A stretch of DNA of 64,000 nucleotides, from the NCBI GenBank assembly GCA_963701375.1, contig CAVOZT010000001.1, positions 1 through 64,000 of the forward strand, read 5' to 3'. The notes beneath the pieces were generated by a model, which was not told where the DNA came from, made no database searches, and saw only the letters and a program-made list of their open reading frames with translations. This document shows positions 51,289 through 60,698 of this stretch, piece after piece. The stretch's first letter is position 1. Every line of letters starts with the position of its first letter. The position numbers and the translations under genes are program-made. The stretch is from CAVXTF01 sp963701375. GTDB lineage: Bacteria; Actinomycetota; Acidimicrobiia; Acidimicrobiales; CAVXTF01.

Positions 51289-52884
51289 TCAGATCCTCGC
51301 CGCCCGGGCTGGTAGCCGGTCGAAGTAGCGGCCGAGCACGTAGCTCGGGCCGGCTGCAACAAGGATGATCAGCAACGCGAACGGTGCTGCCTGTCCGTAA
51401 GAGAGGTTCTGTTGGTACGCCCAGAACTGAGTGGCCAGCGTCTGCACGCCCGTCGGCACCAACAGGAGCGTGGCAGTGAGCTCGGTCACCGCCGCAAGAA
51501 AAACGAGGCAGAACGCCGCGGCGAGACCAGGGCCCGCGATCGGTAGCGTCACCCGAACCAAGACCGCGAAGCGTCGCAGGCCTAGTGACCGAGCGACCTC
51601 TTCCAAGCTGACCGGGGCGTAAGCGACCGAGGCCCGTACGCCGACTAGCGCGAGCGGGAAGAACAAGATCGCATACGCCACGATCAGCATCGGGGCGCTT
51701 TGATACGCGAATCCGTTGGCGTAACGCTCGGAGAAGTAGCTCAGCGCGAATGCAATCACCACACCCGGAATGGCCAGGACGAGATATGTACTTCTTTCGA
51801 GGAGTCGTCCCACCCGGTTGCTGTGTCGCAGCGCGAGCAGCGCTACCGGAAGCGCCATCAATGTCGCGAGTGCGGCGGCGACGCCGCCGTACAACGCCGT
51901 GTGCCAGCCCGCCGAGAAGAGGGACACGCCGGTGATCGACTGGGCGCCGCCTTCGAAGATCCAATAGACGCTCGAGCCGACGGGAACCCCGAGAGCAAGA
52001 CCCACCAGCACGACGAACGCGGACAGAACGGGAATCTTGGCTCGTCCGAGCTGGTGACGGTGGGTGGTGCGCTGAGCGAGCGGGCCGGTTCGCACCATCC
52101 GGGCCCTACCTCGGGCGAAGAAGTCTCCGCCGAGCACGATGATGCTGAGCGCGACGAGCACGAGAGAGAGTGCACATGCCGTCGGTACGTCGAAAACCTG
52201 GAACTCCGTGAAGATCTCGGTGGTGAAGGTCCGATAGGCGAGGATCTCGAACGCGCCGTACTCCGCAAGGATGACGAGCGCGACGAGAACGCAACCGCCG
52301 AGTATCGCGTTTCGGGCTTGCCCCAGGGTCACTCGTGCAAATGTCTTGATCCGACCCAGGCCGAGGCCGCGAGCCACCTCTTCGAGGCTCGGGTCGGCGC
52401 TCCTCAGACTCGCCGCTACAGGGAGATAGACGAGCGGGTAGACGGCGAGGGTCATTACCAGGACAGCACCTCGGAATCCCTCGACCCAAGTGGAAATTGA
52501 CGCCCATCCGAAGCTCACGACGAAATCGGGTATTGCAAATGGAACCACCACGAGAACCGCCCAAACACGCCGGCCCGGCAGGTCTGTTCGCTCGACGCAC
52601 CAAGCTGCGAGAGTGCCGATCACGGCGCACAGAAGCGTGACCACCACCATCAGCCGTACCGTGTTCCAAAGAAGAGTTGCTGTGAGCGGCCTCCAGATCA
52701 GGCGCGCGACGGTGCTCGTGCCCGCCCCTTGCGCCTCGAAGAGCAAAAAGATGAGGGGAGCAAGCAGGACAATTGCGACGACGCCACTTATCGCGAGCAG
52801 GCCCAGGGGCACTCTGCGCCGGCGAGCAGCGACCATCGGGACCACGTGCTTGCGCTCCGCGTCGATATCCCAGGTCGTGGCCAC
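51289..52884 (-). CDS. Iron(III)-type ABC transporter permease (two fused FbpB domains)
   Basis: 531 residues with about 12 transmembrane helices arranged as two homologous halves. Each half carries the EAA loop contacting the ATPase: DPSLEEVARGLGLGRIKTF near residue 165 and VSLEEVARSLGLRRFAVL near 445. This is the FbpB/SfuB architecture of Fe(III) and polyvalent metal importers. It follows the binding-protein gene by 57 bases. The ATPase subunit is not in the window, at least not adjacent. Confidence 0.92.
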   Translation of the reverse strand: MATTWDIDAERKHVVPMVAARRRRVPLGLLAISGVVAIVLLAPLIFLLFEAQGAGTSTVARLIWRPLTATLLWNTVRLMVVVTLLCAVIGTLAAWCVERTDLPGRRVWAVLVVVPFAIPDFVVSFGWASISTWVEGFRGAVLVMTLAVYPLVYLPVAASLRSADPSLEEVARGLGLGRIKTFARVTLGQARNAILGGCVLVALVILAEYGAFEILAYRTFTTEIFTEFQVFDVPTACALSLVLVALSIIVLGGDFFARGRARMVRTGPLAQRTTHRHQLGRAKIPVLSAFVVLVGLALGVPVGSSVYWIFEGGAQSITGVSLFSAGWHTALYGGVAAALATLMALPVALLALRHSNRVGRLLERSTYLVLAIPGVVIAFALSYFSERYANGFAYQSAPMLIVAYAILFFPLALVGVRASVAYAPVSLEEVARSLGLRRFAVLVRVTLPIAGPGLAAAFCLVFLAAVTELTATLLLVPTGVQTLATQFWAYQQNLSYGQAAPFALLIILVAAGPSYVLGRYFDRLPARAARI

Positions 52885-52941
52885 GTCAAATGCTCGTTGG
52901 AGTTCCGGAGTGACGATGTGATCCTCGTCGGTGCCAAATCG

Positions 52942-53985
52942 TCACAGGAGCCCAGCCTGATTGAGCAACTTGATCGCACCCGAGCCGTTGCCCAGCTCGG
53001 AGAGCGTGATCCCGTTAGGTCGGAGATCACTGAACGGAGTTTCGGGCTGGGCGGTTGTCACCCCCGATGCGATCGGGTACTCGAAGCTCGTCGAGTGAGC
53101 GATGATCTGCTGGCCCTGACTCGAAACGAGGAAGGCCACAAACCGCTGAGCGGCGGATTGGTTCTTGCTCGACTTGAGGATTGCCGCGCCGGAGACGTCG
53201 AGCACGTATCCGGGGTCGAGCGGGGCGAAGTAGGCGATGTCAGAGTGCGTGTTCGACGCGCCGATCTCGGCTCTCATCCTGTACCAGTAGTACTGATCCA
53301 CCACGCCGAATGCGACCGCACCTCGGTTGACCTCGTTGGCGACAGTCTCGTTGTTCGGGTAGATGTGATCGCCGGCGTTTGATTTGACCGCTTCCAGCCA
53401 CGTAAGTGCGGCCGACGTGCCGTACGACCTTTCCACCGATGTGACAATGGGCTGAAAATCGGTCTCGCTCGGAGCGAGCGCGAGCTTTCCCTTGTACCTC
53501 GGGTCGGCCAACTGAAGAACCGTGGTTGGTAGTTGGCTAGAGGAGATCTGGCTCGGGTTGTATATCAAGACGCTTACGCGCGCCGAAACCCCGACCCAGT
53601 CGCCCTGCGTGGAGTTGTACCGGCTCGCCGTGTCCGCCAGCGTGGACGCACCCAGTTGCGCCAATAAGCCCTTTGCCTGGAGGTATTCGAGCGCCGGAGA
53701 GTTCTCGCTGAAGATCACGTCTGCGCGGGAGTGGGATCCCTCGATGACGATCTGGTTTGCGAGATCCGCCTCGTCGCCCTGCCGCACGTTCACCGTAATT
53801 CCGGTTGCCCTTTCGAATGCCGCAACCAGAGCTTGAGTGGTCTGGACATGTTGCCCGCTGTAGAGCGTGATCGAAGTCCCCGAAGGCGAGCCACAGGAGG
53901 AGAGCAATCCTCCCGTGCCAACCAGCACGGCGATCGCGGCGGCGGCGTATCGAGTCCTCAGCTTCCTCAACGAGCGCCCATCCAT
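52942..53985 (-). CDS. Iron ABC transporter substrate-binding lipoprotein
   Basis: ATG 53985 gives 347 residues with a basic start, a hydrophobic stretch and lipobox LLSSC (VGTGGLLSSCGSPSG). The mature part is FbpA-like: ITLYSGQHVQTTQALVAAFERATGITVNVRQGDEADLANQI, then RADVIFSENSPALEYL, and VVDQYYWYRMRAEIG, whose adjacent tyrosines fit the Fe(III)-coordinating Tyr pair of ferric-binding proteins. Two iron boxes lie directly upstream, supporting iron-repressed expression. Confidence 0.93.
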   Translation of the reverse strand: MDGRSLRKLRTRYAAAAIAVLVGTGGLLSSCGSPSGTSITLYSGQHVQTTQALVAAFERATGITVNVRQGDEADLANQIVIEGSHSRADVIFSENSPALEYLQAKGLLAQLGASTLADTASRYNSTQGDWVGVSARVSVLIYNPSQISSSQLPTTVLQLADPRYKGKLALAPSETDFQPIVTSVERSYGTSAALTWLEAVKSNAGDHIYPNNETVANEVNRGAVAFGVVDQYYWYRMRAEIGASNTHSDIAYFAPLDPGYVLDVSGAAILKSSKNQSAAQRFVAFLVSSQGQQIIAHSTSFEYPIASGVTTAQPETPFSDLRPNGITLSELGNGSGAIKLLNQAGLL

Positions 53986-53992
53986 CCATTTA

Positions 53993-54006
53993 TTAGGCTG
54001 ACCTAA
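53993..54006. promoter_or_regulatory. Iron box 1 (DtxR/IdeR type)
   Basis: TTAGG-CTGA-CCTAA: 5-base arms with a 4-base spacer, matching the core of the DtxR/IdeR consensus (TTAGG...CCTAA). It ends up only 8 bases before the ATG of the iron-binding lipoprotein. Confidence 0.8.
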
Positions 54007-54021
54007 CCTCGAACGCAATAT

Positions 54022-54035
54022 TTAGGTCTCCCTAA
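54022..54035. promoter_or_regulatory. Iron box 2 (DtxR/IdeR type)
   Basis: TTAGG-TCTC-CCTAA with the same arms and spacing, 29 bases from the first box. Two boxes suggest cooperative binding of an iron-dependent repressor. They may also affect the divergent lipoprotein gene at 54122. Confidence 0.8.
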
Positions 54036-54121
54036 CTAATCCTGTCAAGACCTTGGCACGTTCAGAGTTGGTGCCCATTACCTGAACGGGGGCGTCGCGG
54101 GCTCACGGTTACTCTTGGCCG

Positions 54122-54673
54122 GTGGGTCGCCGAGCCGTCGTAGTTGTCCTGGTGGCAGCGGCCATCATGGCCGCAGGGTGCACCAGTGCGACAACTCCCT
54201 TGGCTTCGCAGTCGACTCAGTCCACGGCGCGAGGGCCGCAGCCCGCTGGGCTCACAGCTTCGGAGATATCTGTAATGGTCTGTTCGAACGAGGCCGCCAA
54301 GGAGATCCAAAGCGTCCTCGGAGAGACAGTGGTCGTAGAGAACCGAACCTGGCGCGATGACGTCTACTCCTGCGACTACCGGTTCAAGAATGCAACGATG
54401 GTGCTCTCGGTGAAAGAGCTGTCGAGCTGGCCAGAGACGTACGCGTACTTCGGGATGCTCGGCAAGACCCTCGACGAGACGTCGAAGTTGCCGAACCTGG
54501 GCCAGGGGGCATTCCAGGTCAGGAACGGATCGGTCGTCGTGCGAAAGGATTGGAAGGTCCTGCTCGTGGACGTCACGGGGCTTCCGAGCGAATTCGGCTC
54601 TCCGCCTACGACCTCGGGGGACGTTGCTGTGACAGTGGCCTTCGTAATTCTCGGTTGCTGGGCCGGGGACTGA
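54122..54673 (+). CDS. Lipoprotein of unknown function
   Basis: GTG 54122 starts 183 residues with a lipoprotein signal (VVVVLVAAAIMAAGCTSA; lipid Cys at about residue 20). The mature part has one Cys pair candidate (VMVCSNEAAKEIQ and YSCDYRF) and an alpha/beta pattern (MVLSVKELSSWPETYAYFGMLG). It resembles the DUF3558-like small lipoproteins of actinobacteria, which is a weak call. It is divergent from the iron uptake genes and within about 90 bp of the iron boxes, so iron control is possible. Confidence 0.7.
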   Translation: MGRRAVVVVLVAAAIMAAGCTSATTPLASQSTQSTARGPQPAGLTASEISVMVCSNEAAKEIQSVLGETVVVENRTWRDDVYSCDYRFKNATMVLSVKELSSWPETYAYFGMLGKTLDETSKLPNLGQGAFQVRNGSVVVRKDWKVLLVDVTGLPSEFGSPPTTSGDVAVTVAFVILGCWAGD

Positions 54674-54677
54674 CCGC

Positions 54678-55814
54678 TCAGGTCGCCAGCAAGTCGGCCA
54701 CGTTCTCGTTGAAGAGCCCAGGAGACTGGTCCACGTCACAGCCCATCCGCGCGTAGTCCTCGATCGGGGTCGCGGTGCCCTCCGAGTGAGGGAAGTCACT
54801 GCAGCACATGAACAGGTCGCCTGACTTTGCCTGGAGCCGCCCTGGCTGCTCGTAGGAGAAGGACGAGACGCGCACCTGGCGACTGAAATATTCGCTCGGG
54901 CGCATGTCGAGCTGCGCGGGTTGGCGACCGTTCAACTTGGACGTGAAATCCCATCCTCCGTCGAGCATCAGGAGGTATTGGGGAACCCAGATGGAGGAGA
55001 GCTCTACGATCCCGATACGCAGCGCCGGGTGTCGTGCGAGGGTGCCGTTCACGATCAGATCGGTGACCGCGATCGCAGGCGGTACCCACAAGAAGACCGA
55101 CTCGAGGACCGGGACGAAGCTCTCCCCGGAGTCCGTATAGAAGGCGTCGTCGAGAATTCGCGGTTGGTCGGCGACATGGAACACCGGGGTGACACCGTTC
55201 TCGATGAAAGCCGACCACAGCCGATCGTGGTCGGGATGCGAGAGAGGTCGTCCGTCGACTGCGGCAGGGGCGATCATGCCGAGGCGCACGCCAGCAGACG
55301 AAAGCTCTGCGAGTTGCGCTTCGAGCCATTCCGGGTCGCGAAGCGTCAGGTGAGCAACCGGGTGAAGGCGGCCCGCTCCTTGCGCCACGACAGCCGCGCA
55401 CCACCGGTTCCAGGCGGTCATGTTGGCTTTCAGCGCCGGAAGCGACTCAGACAGCCGGCGTTCCCAAAGGAGCCCGAAGTTCGGGAACAGCACCGCCTCG
55501 TCGAGTCCCATCGCGCGAATGTGCTCGGCTCGCGCCGAAGGCTCCCAGTAATGGTCAGGAAGCGCCTCGTCGTAGACGTAGTCGCTCTCGAGGTTCTTCT
55601 CCGCCCGCTCCCTGTGCTGCGCTATGGCGGCGGTGTTAGCGGGGAATTGCACGTCGGCTATACCCAGCCGGCGGTCTCGCCACATGAGCCACGAATAGCC
55701 GAGCTGGTCGTCGACGATGGACAAAGCCTCGTCTCTTTGACCCGGGTCGATGTGTTCGGCCCACAGTGTTCTGCTCTCGTAGAGATGTTGGTCCGAGTCG
55801 ATGATCGCAGTCAC
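54678..55814 (-). CDS. Amidohydrolase family 2 metal-dependent hydrolase
   Basis: GTG 55814 gives 378 residues starting TAIIDSDQHLYESRTLW, where DxH is the metal-binding motif of the family. Later motifs include GVTPVFHVADQP (His) and CCSDFPHSEGT (Asp). Such proteins include ACMSD-type decarboxylases and other hydrolases/decarboxylases of aromatic or lactone substrates. It is convergent with the lipoprotein gene (4 bases between stops). The specific reaction is unknown. Confidence 0.88.
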   Translation of the reverse strand: MTAIIDSDQHLYESRTLWAEHIDPGQRDEALSIVDDQLGYSWLMWRDRRLGIADVQFPANTAAIAQHRERAEKNLESDYVYDEALPDHYWEPSARAEHIRAMGLDEAVLFPNFGLLWERRLSESLPALKANMTAWNRWCAAVVAQGAGRLHPVAHLTLRDPEWLEAQLAELSSAGVRLGMIAPAAVDGRPLSHPDHDRLWSAFIENGVTPVFHVADQPRILDDAFYTDSGESFVPVLESVFLWVPPAIAVTDLIVNGTLARHPALRIGIVELSSIWVPQYLLMLDGGWDFTSKLNGRQPAQLDMRPSEYFSRQVRVSSFSYEQPGRLQAKSGDLFMCCSDFPHSEGTATPIEDYARMGCDVDQSPGLFNENVADLLAT

Positions 55815-56009
55815 CCGTGCGCCTCCTCGATCCGTGTGCGCGGTGCTCACGTGCGTGACGATCGCGCCAGCGAGATTCGCGAGGTCCCATCGTAGACCTG
55901 GGCGCGGCTCGGAGCCCGAGGGGCCGCGCACGTATAGTCGGGCCAGGATCGGGACGCCGAGCAAAGGCGTCGCCGGAAGGGCAACGGAAAAGGGGCAACG
56001 GAAAAGACG

Positions 56010-57509
56010 ATGGCGAGCCGGAGCGGAGGACCACTGGGCCGGGGATGGCGCAGGTTCCAGCGCCGGTCTCTCCGTGCACGGATCGCGGCGATCGCGGCGG
56101 TGATCGTCGTCGTGGCCGGTGTCGCCTACGGGGTCGGCGCTACTTCGAGCACCAAGTCCGGAACAGGTGCACCCGTTCCAAGCGCGGACATCACGGCTCT
56201 CGATAAGGCGAGCACCAGTAGCGTCGGTGTCACTGCGAGCACGATCAGAGTCGCATTTCCGGTTTCAAACCTCAACGCCCTCTCTCAGAACCTCGGATTC
56301 GCGACGGACGTCGAGTACAGCGAGCAGGCGAAGGCGATCAACCTCTTTGTCAATCAGATAAACGAAAGCGGTGGCATCAACGGTCGAATTATCAAGCCGG
56401 TGATCGTCAACATCGATCCCACCAACGAGGTTGCAATGAGGTCAGTCTGCAAGGACCTGACCGAAGGCAGCGGAGCTGTGTTCGCCATGCTCGACGGTGT
56501 CGGGACCTGGACCGGCGATGACCAACTCTGTATCACCCAGGAAGGTCATACCCCCCTCATCAGTCAGTGGAGCACGGTGCGTGCGTGGACCCAGTCGGGT
56601 TCGCCTTATCTCTGGTGGACCGGTCCGGACCAGGCTCAGATTCTTCAGGCCACGGTCAACTGGGGACTGGCAGAGGGCCTTATCGGTCCCGACCGCCAGC
56701 TCGGGATAATTGCAGGGGACCGTCCGAGCGATCAGCTCGCCCTCAAGGATTACCTGCTTCCCGACCTTAAGAAGGCGGGAGTGAATTCGGTGGTCGAGCC
56801 GATCCCAGCAGGCCCTTCCGAGGCCGCGGCCACGACAAACGATGCATCGATCGTTGTCGAGAAGCTGCGCAGCGCGGGCATCACCTCGGTGCTCCCGCTG
56901 ATGCCGTTCAATGTGTTCTTTCCGGTGCTCCAAGCCCAGACACAACAGCAGTATTTCCCCAAACTCCTTCTGTCGGATTACGAGTTCTCCATCGAGTCGT
57001 CGCTAGGGCTGATCCCCTATCCGTTCATCAAAGCTCTGAACGGTCAGGAAGGTGTGACCACAGAGACGCTCGGAGGCATCGACGACGACCGTCCAGAGTC
57101 GCAGGGCGGCTACGACCCGCTGGATCGCAGCTGTTTCGAGACGTGGCACAAGGCCTACCCGCAGATCCCGAAAGGGAACATGAATTTCTACATAGAAGAA
57201 CAAGGCCCGATCCAGGGCTGGTGCCAGGAGATCCGCCTGTTCGCCGAGGCAGCCAAGGCGGCCGGTAGCAATCTCAACAGGCGGACGTTCGTAGAGGCGA
57301 TGTCAAGGATCTCCAACTTCTCGGGCGGTTATTCTCCCGTTCTTTCATTCGGACCAGGGATGTTCGCCGGCCCGACCGAGTACCAGGTCGTGAGGCTCCA
57401 CGTCAACGTGCCGCCGACCAGCCAGTGCAGGTTGCCGCGGAATCACTTACCGCCCCAGCTGGTTTGTTGGTCGATCGTGAAGAACTGGCAGCCGCTTCCC
57501 TCTGGATGA
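56010..57509 (+). CDS. Periplasmic-binding-protein (family 6) substrate-binding protein
   Basis: 499 residues with an N-terminal basic segment and membrane anchor (ARIAAIAAVIVVVAGVAYGV), then a type 1 binding-protein fold typical of branched-chain amino-acid-type receptors (EQAKAINLFVNQINESGGINGRIIKPVIV; LSDYEFS). No lipobox is seen, so it is probably anchored by the helix. No ABC permease or ATPase lies near. Its TGA overlaps the ATG of a GH13 gene by 4 bases, an unusual pairing. Confidence 0.88.
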   Translation: MASRSGGPLGRGWRRFQRRSLRARIAAIAAVIVVVAGVAYGVGATSSTKSGTGAPVPSADITALDKASTSSVGVTASTIRVAFPVSNLNALSQNLGFATDVEYSEQAKAINLFVNQINESGGINGRIIKPVIVNIDPTNEVAMRSVCKDLTEGSGAVFAMLDGVGTWTGDDQLCITQEGHTPLISQWSTVRAWTQSGSPYLWWTGPDQAQILQATVNWGLAEGLIGPDRQLGIIAGDRPSDQLALKDYLLPDLKKAGVNSVVEPIPAGPSEAAATTNDASIVVEKLRSAGITSVLPLMPFNVFFPVLQAQTQQQYFPKLLLSDYEFSIESSLGLIPYPFIKALNGQEGVTTETLGGIDDDRPESQGGYDPLDRSCFETWHKAYPQIPKGNMNFYIEEQGPIQGWCQEIRLFAEAAKAAGSNLNRRTFVEAMSRISNFSGGYSPVLSFGPGMFAGPTEYQVVRLHVNVPPTSQCRLPRNHLPPQLVCWSIVKNWQPLPSG

Positions 57510-59125
57510 GCGGGCCGCCGACGCGAGAGCCGCCGTGGTGGAAGTCCGGCGTGCTCTACCAGATCTACCTGCGCTCGTTTGCGGATTCGAACGCCGACGG
57601 CATCGGCGACATCCAAGGAGTGATCGAACATCTCGAATATCTCGAGTGGCTCGGAGTCGACGGGATCTGGCTCAGTCCCGTGACGGTCTCTCCGAATGTG
57701 GACTGGGGCTACGACGTCTCTGACTTTGAGGCCGTGCAACCGGAGCTCGGCACGTTGGGAGATCTCGACCGCCTCGTGGAGGAGGCGGCGGCTCGAGACA
57801 TCCGGGTGCTTCTCGATCTGGTCCCCAACCACACGAGCGACCACCACTCATGGTTCGAAGCGTCACGAAGTTCGACGACCGATCGCTATCGCGACTGGTA
57901 CGTATGGGCCGATCCCGGGCCTGCTGGCGTCCCACCAAACAACTGGGCAAGCAGCTGCGGCGGTCCGGCGTGGACTCTTGATCATGCGACAGGCCAGTAC
58001 TACCTGCACAACCACCTTCCAGAGCAGCCAGATCTCAACTGGTGGAACGAGGAAGTCCGCGACGCATTCGACGGCGTAATGCAATTCTGGTTCGAGCGAG
58101 GCATAGCCGGATTCAGGCTCGACGTCTGCAACATCATCATCAAAGACGCTCTGCTGCGGGACAACCCTCCCGCGACCGAGGACGACGACCTGGATGTTCA
58201 ACTTCTGGGGCAGCGTCCCGTCTACAACGCCAACCGACCCGAGGTCCATGAGGTGATCAGGCGTTGGAGACGTCTCGCCGATTCTTACGAGGCGGCCCCG
58301 GTCCTGATCGGTGAGACGCCGGTGCCGATCGCGTCGCTGGCCGACTTTTACGGAAGCGGCAGCGACGAACTGCATCTGGCCTTCAACTTTCCCTTCATCA
58401 ACGCCGAGCTGAGTACCGACGCGTTGCGACGCGTGGTGGAGGACACTGAGGCGCTCCTGCCGGAGGGATCCTGGCCGGCCTGGACCGCGTCGAATCACGA
58501 CATGGCGAGGTTTGCATCCAGGTGGGCGGGCGGCGATTCGCAAAGGGCCAGAGCTGCACTGTTCATGTTGCTATGTCTGCGGGGGACGCCCGTTCTCTAT
58601 CAGGGAGACGAGATCGGACTTTGCGACTCGGAGCTGACGAGAGAACAGCTTCGAGATCCTCTCGGGGTCATGTACTGGCCTGCGTATGCCGGGCGCGACG
58701 CGGCGCGCACGCCGATGCCGTGGCGAGACGCTCCGGGAGGCGGGTTCACAGATCCGGTTGTCCCGCCGTGGCTGCCCCTCGGGGACACGTCCGCGTGCAA
58801 CGTCGAGCGTCTCAGGTCAGACGAAGGATCCATCCTTACGCTCTGTCGGGACCTCATCGCGTTTCGCCGAGAAACGCCCGACATCCAGATCGGCGGGTAC
58901 CGATCGATTGCAGCTCCGGACGGGGTTTGGGCGTTCGCCCGCGCCGATCGCTTCGTCGTCGCGTTGAACCTCAGCGACCGCGCCGCGATGCTCGACGAGG
59001 TACGGGGGACGATCCGCATGTGCACGGATCAGAAACGTGAGAACGGTTATTTGGACGGTTCTGTTCCGCTTGAAAGGTGGGAGTGTGTGATCGTCGAGTT
59101 GCAGGCGTTCAGCGGTCCTACCTGA
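57506..59125 (+). CDS. GH13 alpha-glucosidase/alpha-amylase family protein
   Basis: ATG 57506 overlaps the upstream stop; 539 residues. Typical GH13 regions: WWKSGVLYQIYLRSFADSNADGIGDIQGV, LLDLVPNHTSDHHSWF, GFRLDVCNIII (nucleophile Asp206), LIGETPVP (acid/base Glu270) and ASNHDMARFA (Asp332). Sequence style fits oligo-1,6-glucosidase/alpha-glucosidase. No signal peptide, so it acts on imported or internal sugars such as maltose, isomaltose or trehalose-like disaccharides. Translational coupling to a binding protein suggests the sensor supplies the sugar. Confidence 0.93.
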   Translation: MSGPPTREPPWWKSGVLYQIYLRSFADSNADGIGDIQGVIEHLEYLEWLGVDGIWLSPVTVSPNVDWGYDVSDFEAVQPELGTLGDLDRLVEEAAARDIRVLLDLVPNHTSDHHSWFEASRSSTTDRYRDWYVWADPGPAGVPPNNWASSCGGPAWTLDHATGQYYLHNHLPEQPDLNWWNEEVRDAFDGVMQFWFERGIAGFRLDVCNIIIKDALLRDNPPATEDDDLDVQLLGQRPVYNANRPEVHEVIRRWRRLADSYEAAPVLIGETPVPIASLADFYGSGSDELHLAFNFPFINAELSTDALRRVVEDTEALLPEGSWPAWTASNHDMARFASRWAGGDSQRARAALFMLLCLRGTPVLYQGDEIGLCDSELTREQLRDPLGVMYWPAYAGRDAARTPMPWRDAPGGGFTDPVVPPWLPLGDTSACNVERLRSDEGSILTLCRDLIAFRRETPDIQIGGYRSIAAPDGVWAFARADRFVVALNLSDRAAMLDEVRGTIRMCTDQKRENGYLDGSVPLERWECVIVELQAFSGPT

Positions 59126-59169
59126 AGTGTGCAAACGGCCCGATGTCGGGACGAGGTGTCACGAAGAGT

Positions 59170-60639
59170 TCACGCCACATCGACCGCGACTGGCACCTCT
59201 TCGTGTTGGCGGGCCAGCCTTCCGCGGCGGACCATCGTGGCGGAGGCATCGCTGTCACTAACAGTAAGGGCGGCGAGTATCGCCACGACGGCCACACCCG
59301 CCGCGGCCAGAAATCCGGCATGGTAGGCGCTCAGATTCGGGACGACGTGTCTGGCCGCGATCCTCGTGGGGCCGACCGCGGCAACAACGGTCGTCAATAG
59401 CGCGACACCGATCGCACCGCCAAGTTGGCGCGCCGTATTGAACAACGTTGAAGCCCGGCCGGTGCGTGCTGGGCTGATCGTGGCGAACGATGCCGCTTGT
59501 GCAGGGATGAAGACACACGACATGCCGAGCCCGAGCGTGAGCATCAGAAGCCGTGCCCACCACAGGCTCGTGGTCGCCCCGACACCCGCCATTCCCGCCA
59601 TGGAGACAGCCACGACGGCCAGGCCCGACGACATTATGCGCCGCGGACCGAACACCGGATATAGGCGCCGGCTGACGACCTGTGCCCCGATCATGACGCC
59701 GAGCGCCTCGGGGAAGGTGTTCAGGCCCGACTGGAGTGCGGAGAGATGGAGGGCGTCTTGGTAGAAGAGCGCTACCAGGAAGAGGGTTCCTAGGAATGCG
59801 ATTGCTCCCAGGATCATCACCACGCTCGTCGACCTGAAGAGGCGGTCTCGGTAGACACGCAAATCTATTAGCGGTTCCGCTGTGCGCAGTTCGACCACCA
59901 CCATGGCGATCAGCAGAACCACTCCCGCCACGATCGTGACGAGCACTGCATTGTCGCCCCACCCCTTCAAAGGTCCCTCTGAGACGCCGTACATGGTCAG
60001 GCCGAGGCCGCTGCCGGCCAGCACAAATCCAGTCAGGTCGAACCGGCCGGGCTCGGCCTGAGCGTGATCGTCCAAGAACAGGAGTCCGAAGATGAAAGCG
60101 GCGGCACCGATCGGGACGTTCACGTAGAAGACCCAGCGCCACGACAGGTCGGTGACGAGGAGTCCGCCGAGGACCGGGCCGATCGCCGGCGCGAACGCGG
60201 TCGGGATCATCAGGATGCTCGAAGCGCGCACTCTCTCTGCGGGTGGGAACACTCTGAACAGCATCGCCATGCCTACGGGGGTCATCAGGCCGCCACCGAC
60301 ACCTTGCAAGACGCGGAAGACCACCAGTTCGCCGAGGCTCGATGCGAGACCGCACAGCGCGGATGCGACGGTGAAGATGATCAGGGCTCCAAGGAGGACC
60401 TTTCGCCCACCGAAGCGGTCCCCGAGCCAGCCCGAAGCCGCGATGAATACCCCGGTGCTCACGAGGAATGCGATCGAGATGCTGTCCACTGCGTCCGGCG
60501 CGGAATGGAAGTCCCGCCCGACTACGGGTAGGGCAACATTGACGATCGTGGCGTCCATGATCGCCATGAACAAGGCCGCGACGTACACCACCCCGACCGC
60601 GACCTTCTGATTGACCACGCGGGTCCGCACCAGGGTCAT
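59170..60639 (-). CDS. MFS drug:H+ antiporter, DHA2 (EmrB/QacA) type
   Basis: I choose ATG 60639 over the TTG at 60666. 489 residues with 14 predicted helices and DHA2 motifs: AALFMAIMDATIVNVALPVVGRDF (helix 1 Asp), SGWLGDRFGGRKVLL (motif A), FRVLQGVGGGLMTPVGMAM (motif C-like). It would export drugs or metabolites using the proton gradient. It is divergent from marR, the usual arrangement in which the MarR protein represses the pump until an inducer binds. Confidence 0.94.
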   Translation of the reverse strand: MTLVRTRVVNQKVAVGVVYVAALFMAIMDATIVNVALPVVGRDFHSAPDAVDSISIAFLVSTGVFIAASGWLGDRFGGRKVLLGALIIFTVASALCGLASSLGELVVFRVLQGVGGGLMTPVGMAMLFRVFPPAERVRASSILMIPTAFAPAIGPVLGGLLVTDLSWRWVFYVNVPIGAAAFIFGLLFLDDHAQAEPGRFDLTGFVLAGSGLGLTMYGVSEGPLKGWGDNAVLVTIVAGVVLLIAMVVVELRTAEPLIDLRVYRDRLFRSTSVVMILGAIAFLGTLFLVALFYQDALHLSALQSGLNTFPEALGVMIGAQVVSRRLYPVFGPRRIMSSGLAVVAVSMAGMAGVGATTSLWWARLLMLTLGLGMSCVFIPAQAASFATISPARTGRASTLFNTARQLGGAIGVALLTTVVAAVGPTRIAARHVVPNLSAYHAGFLAAAGVAVVAILAALTVSDSDASATMVRRGRLARQHEEVPVAVDVA

Positions 60640-60648
60640 AGTTCCAGA

Positions 60649-60659
60649 ACTCACTGAGT
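60649..60659. promoter_or_regulatory. Palindrome ACTCA-C-TGAGT between the MFS and MarR genes
   Basis: Perfect 5-base arms around one base, with a further TGAGTT half-site at 60687-60692. It lies in the 59-bp gap between divergent starts and is a likely binding site for the MarR regulator. Confidence 0.55.
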
Positions 60660-60698
60660 GTGTCAAATAAATACTTTGCGGATCATTGAGTTTCCAAT

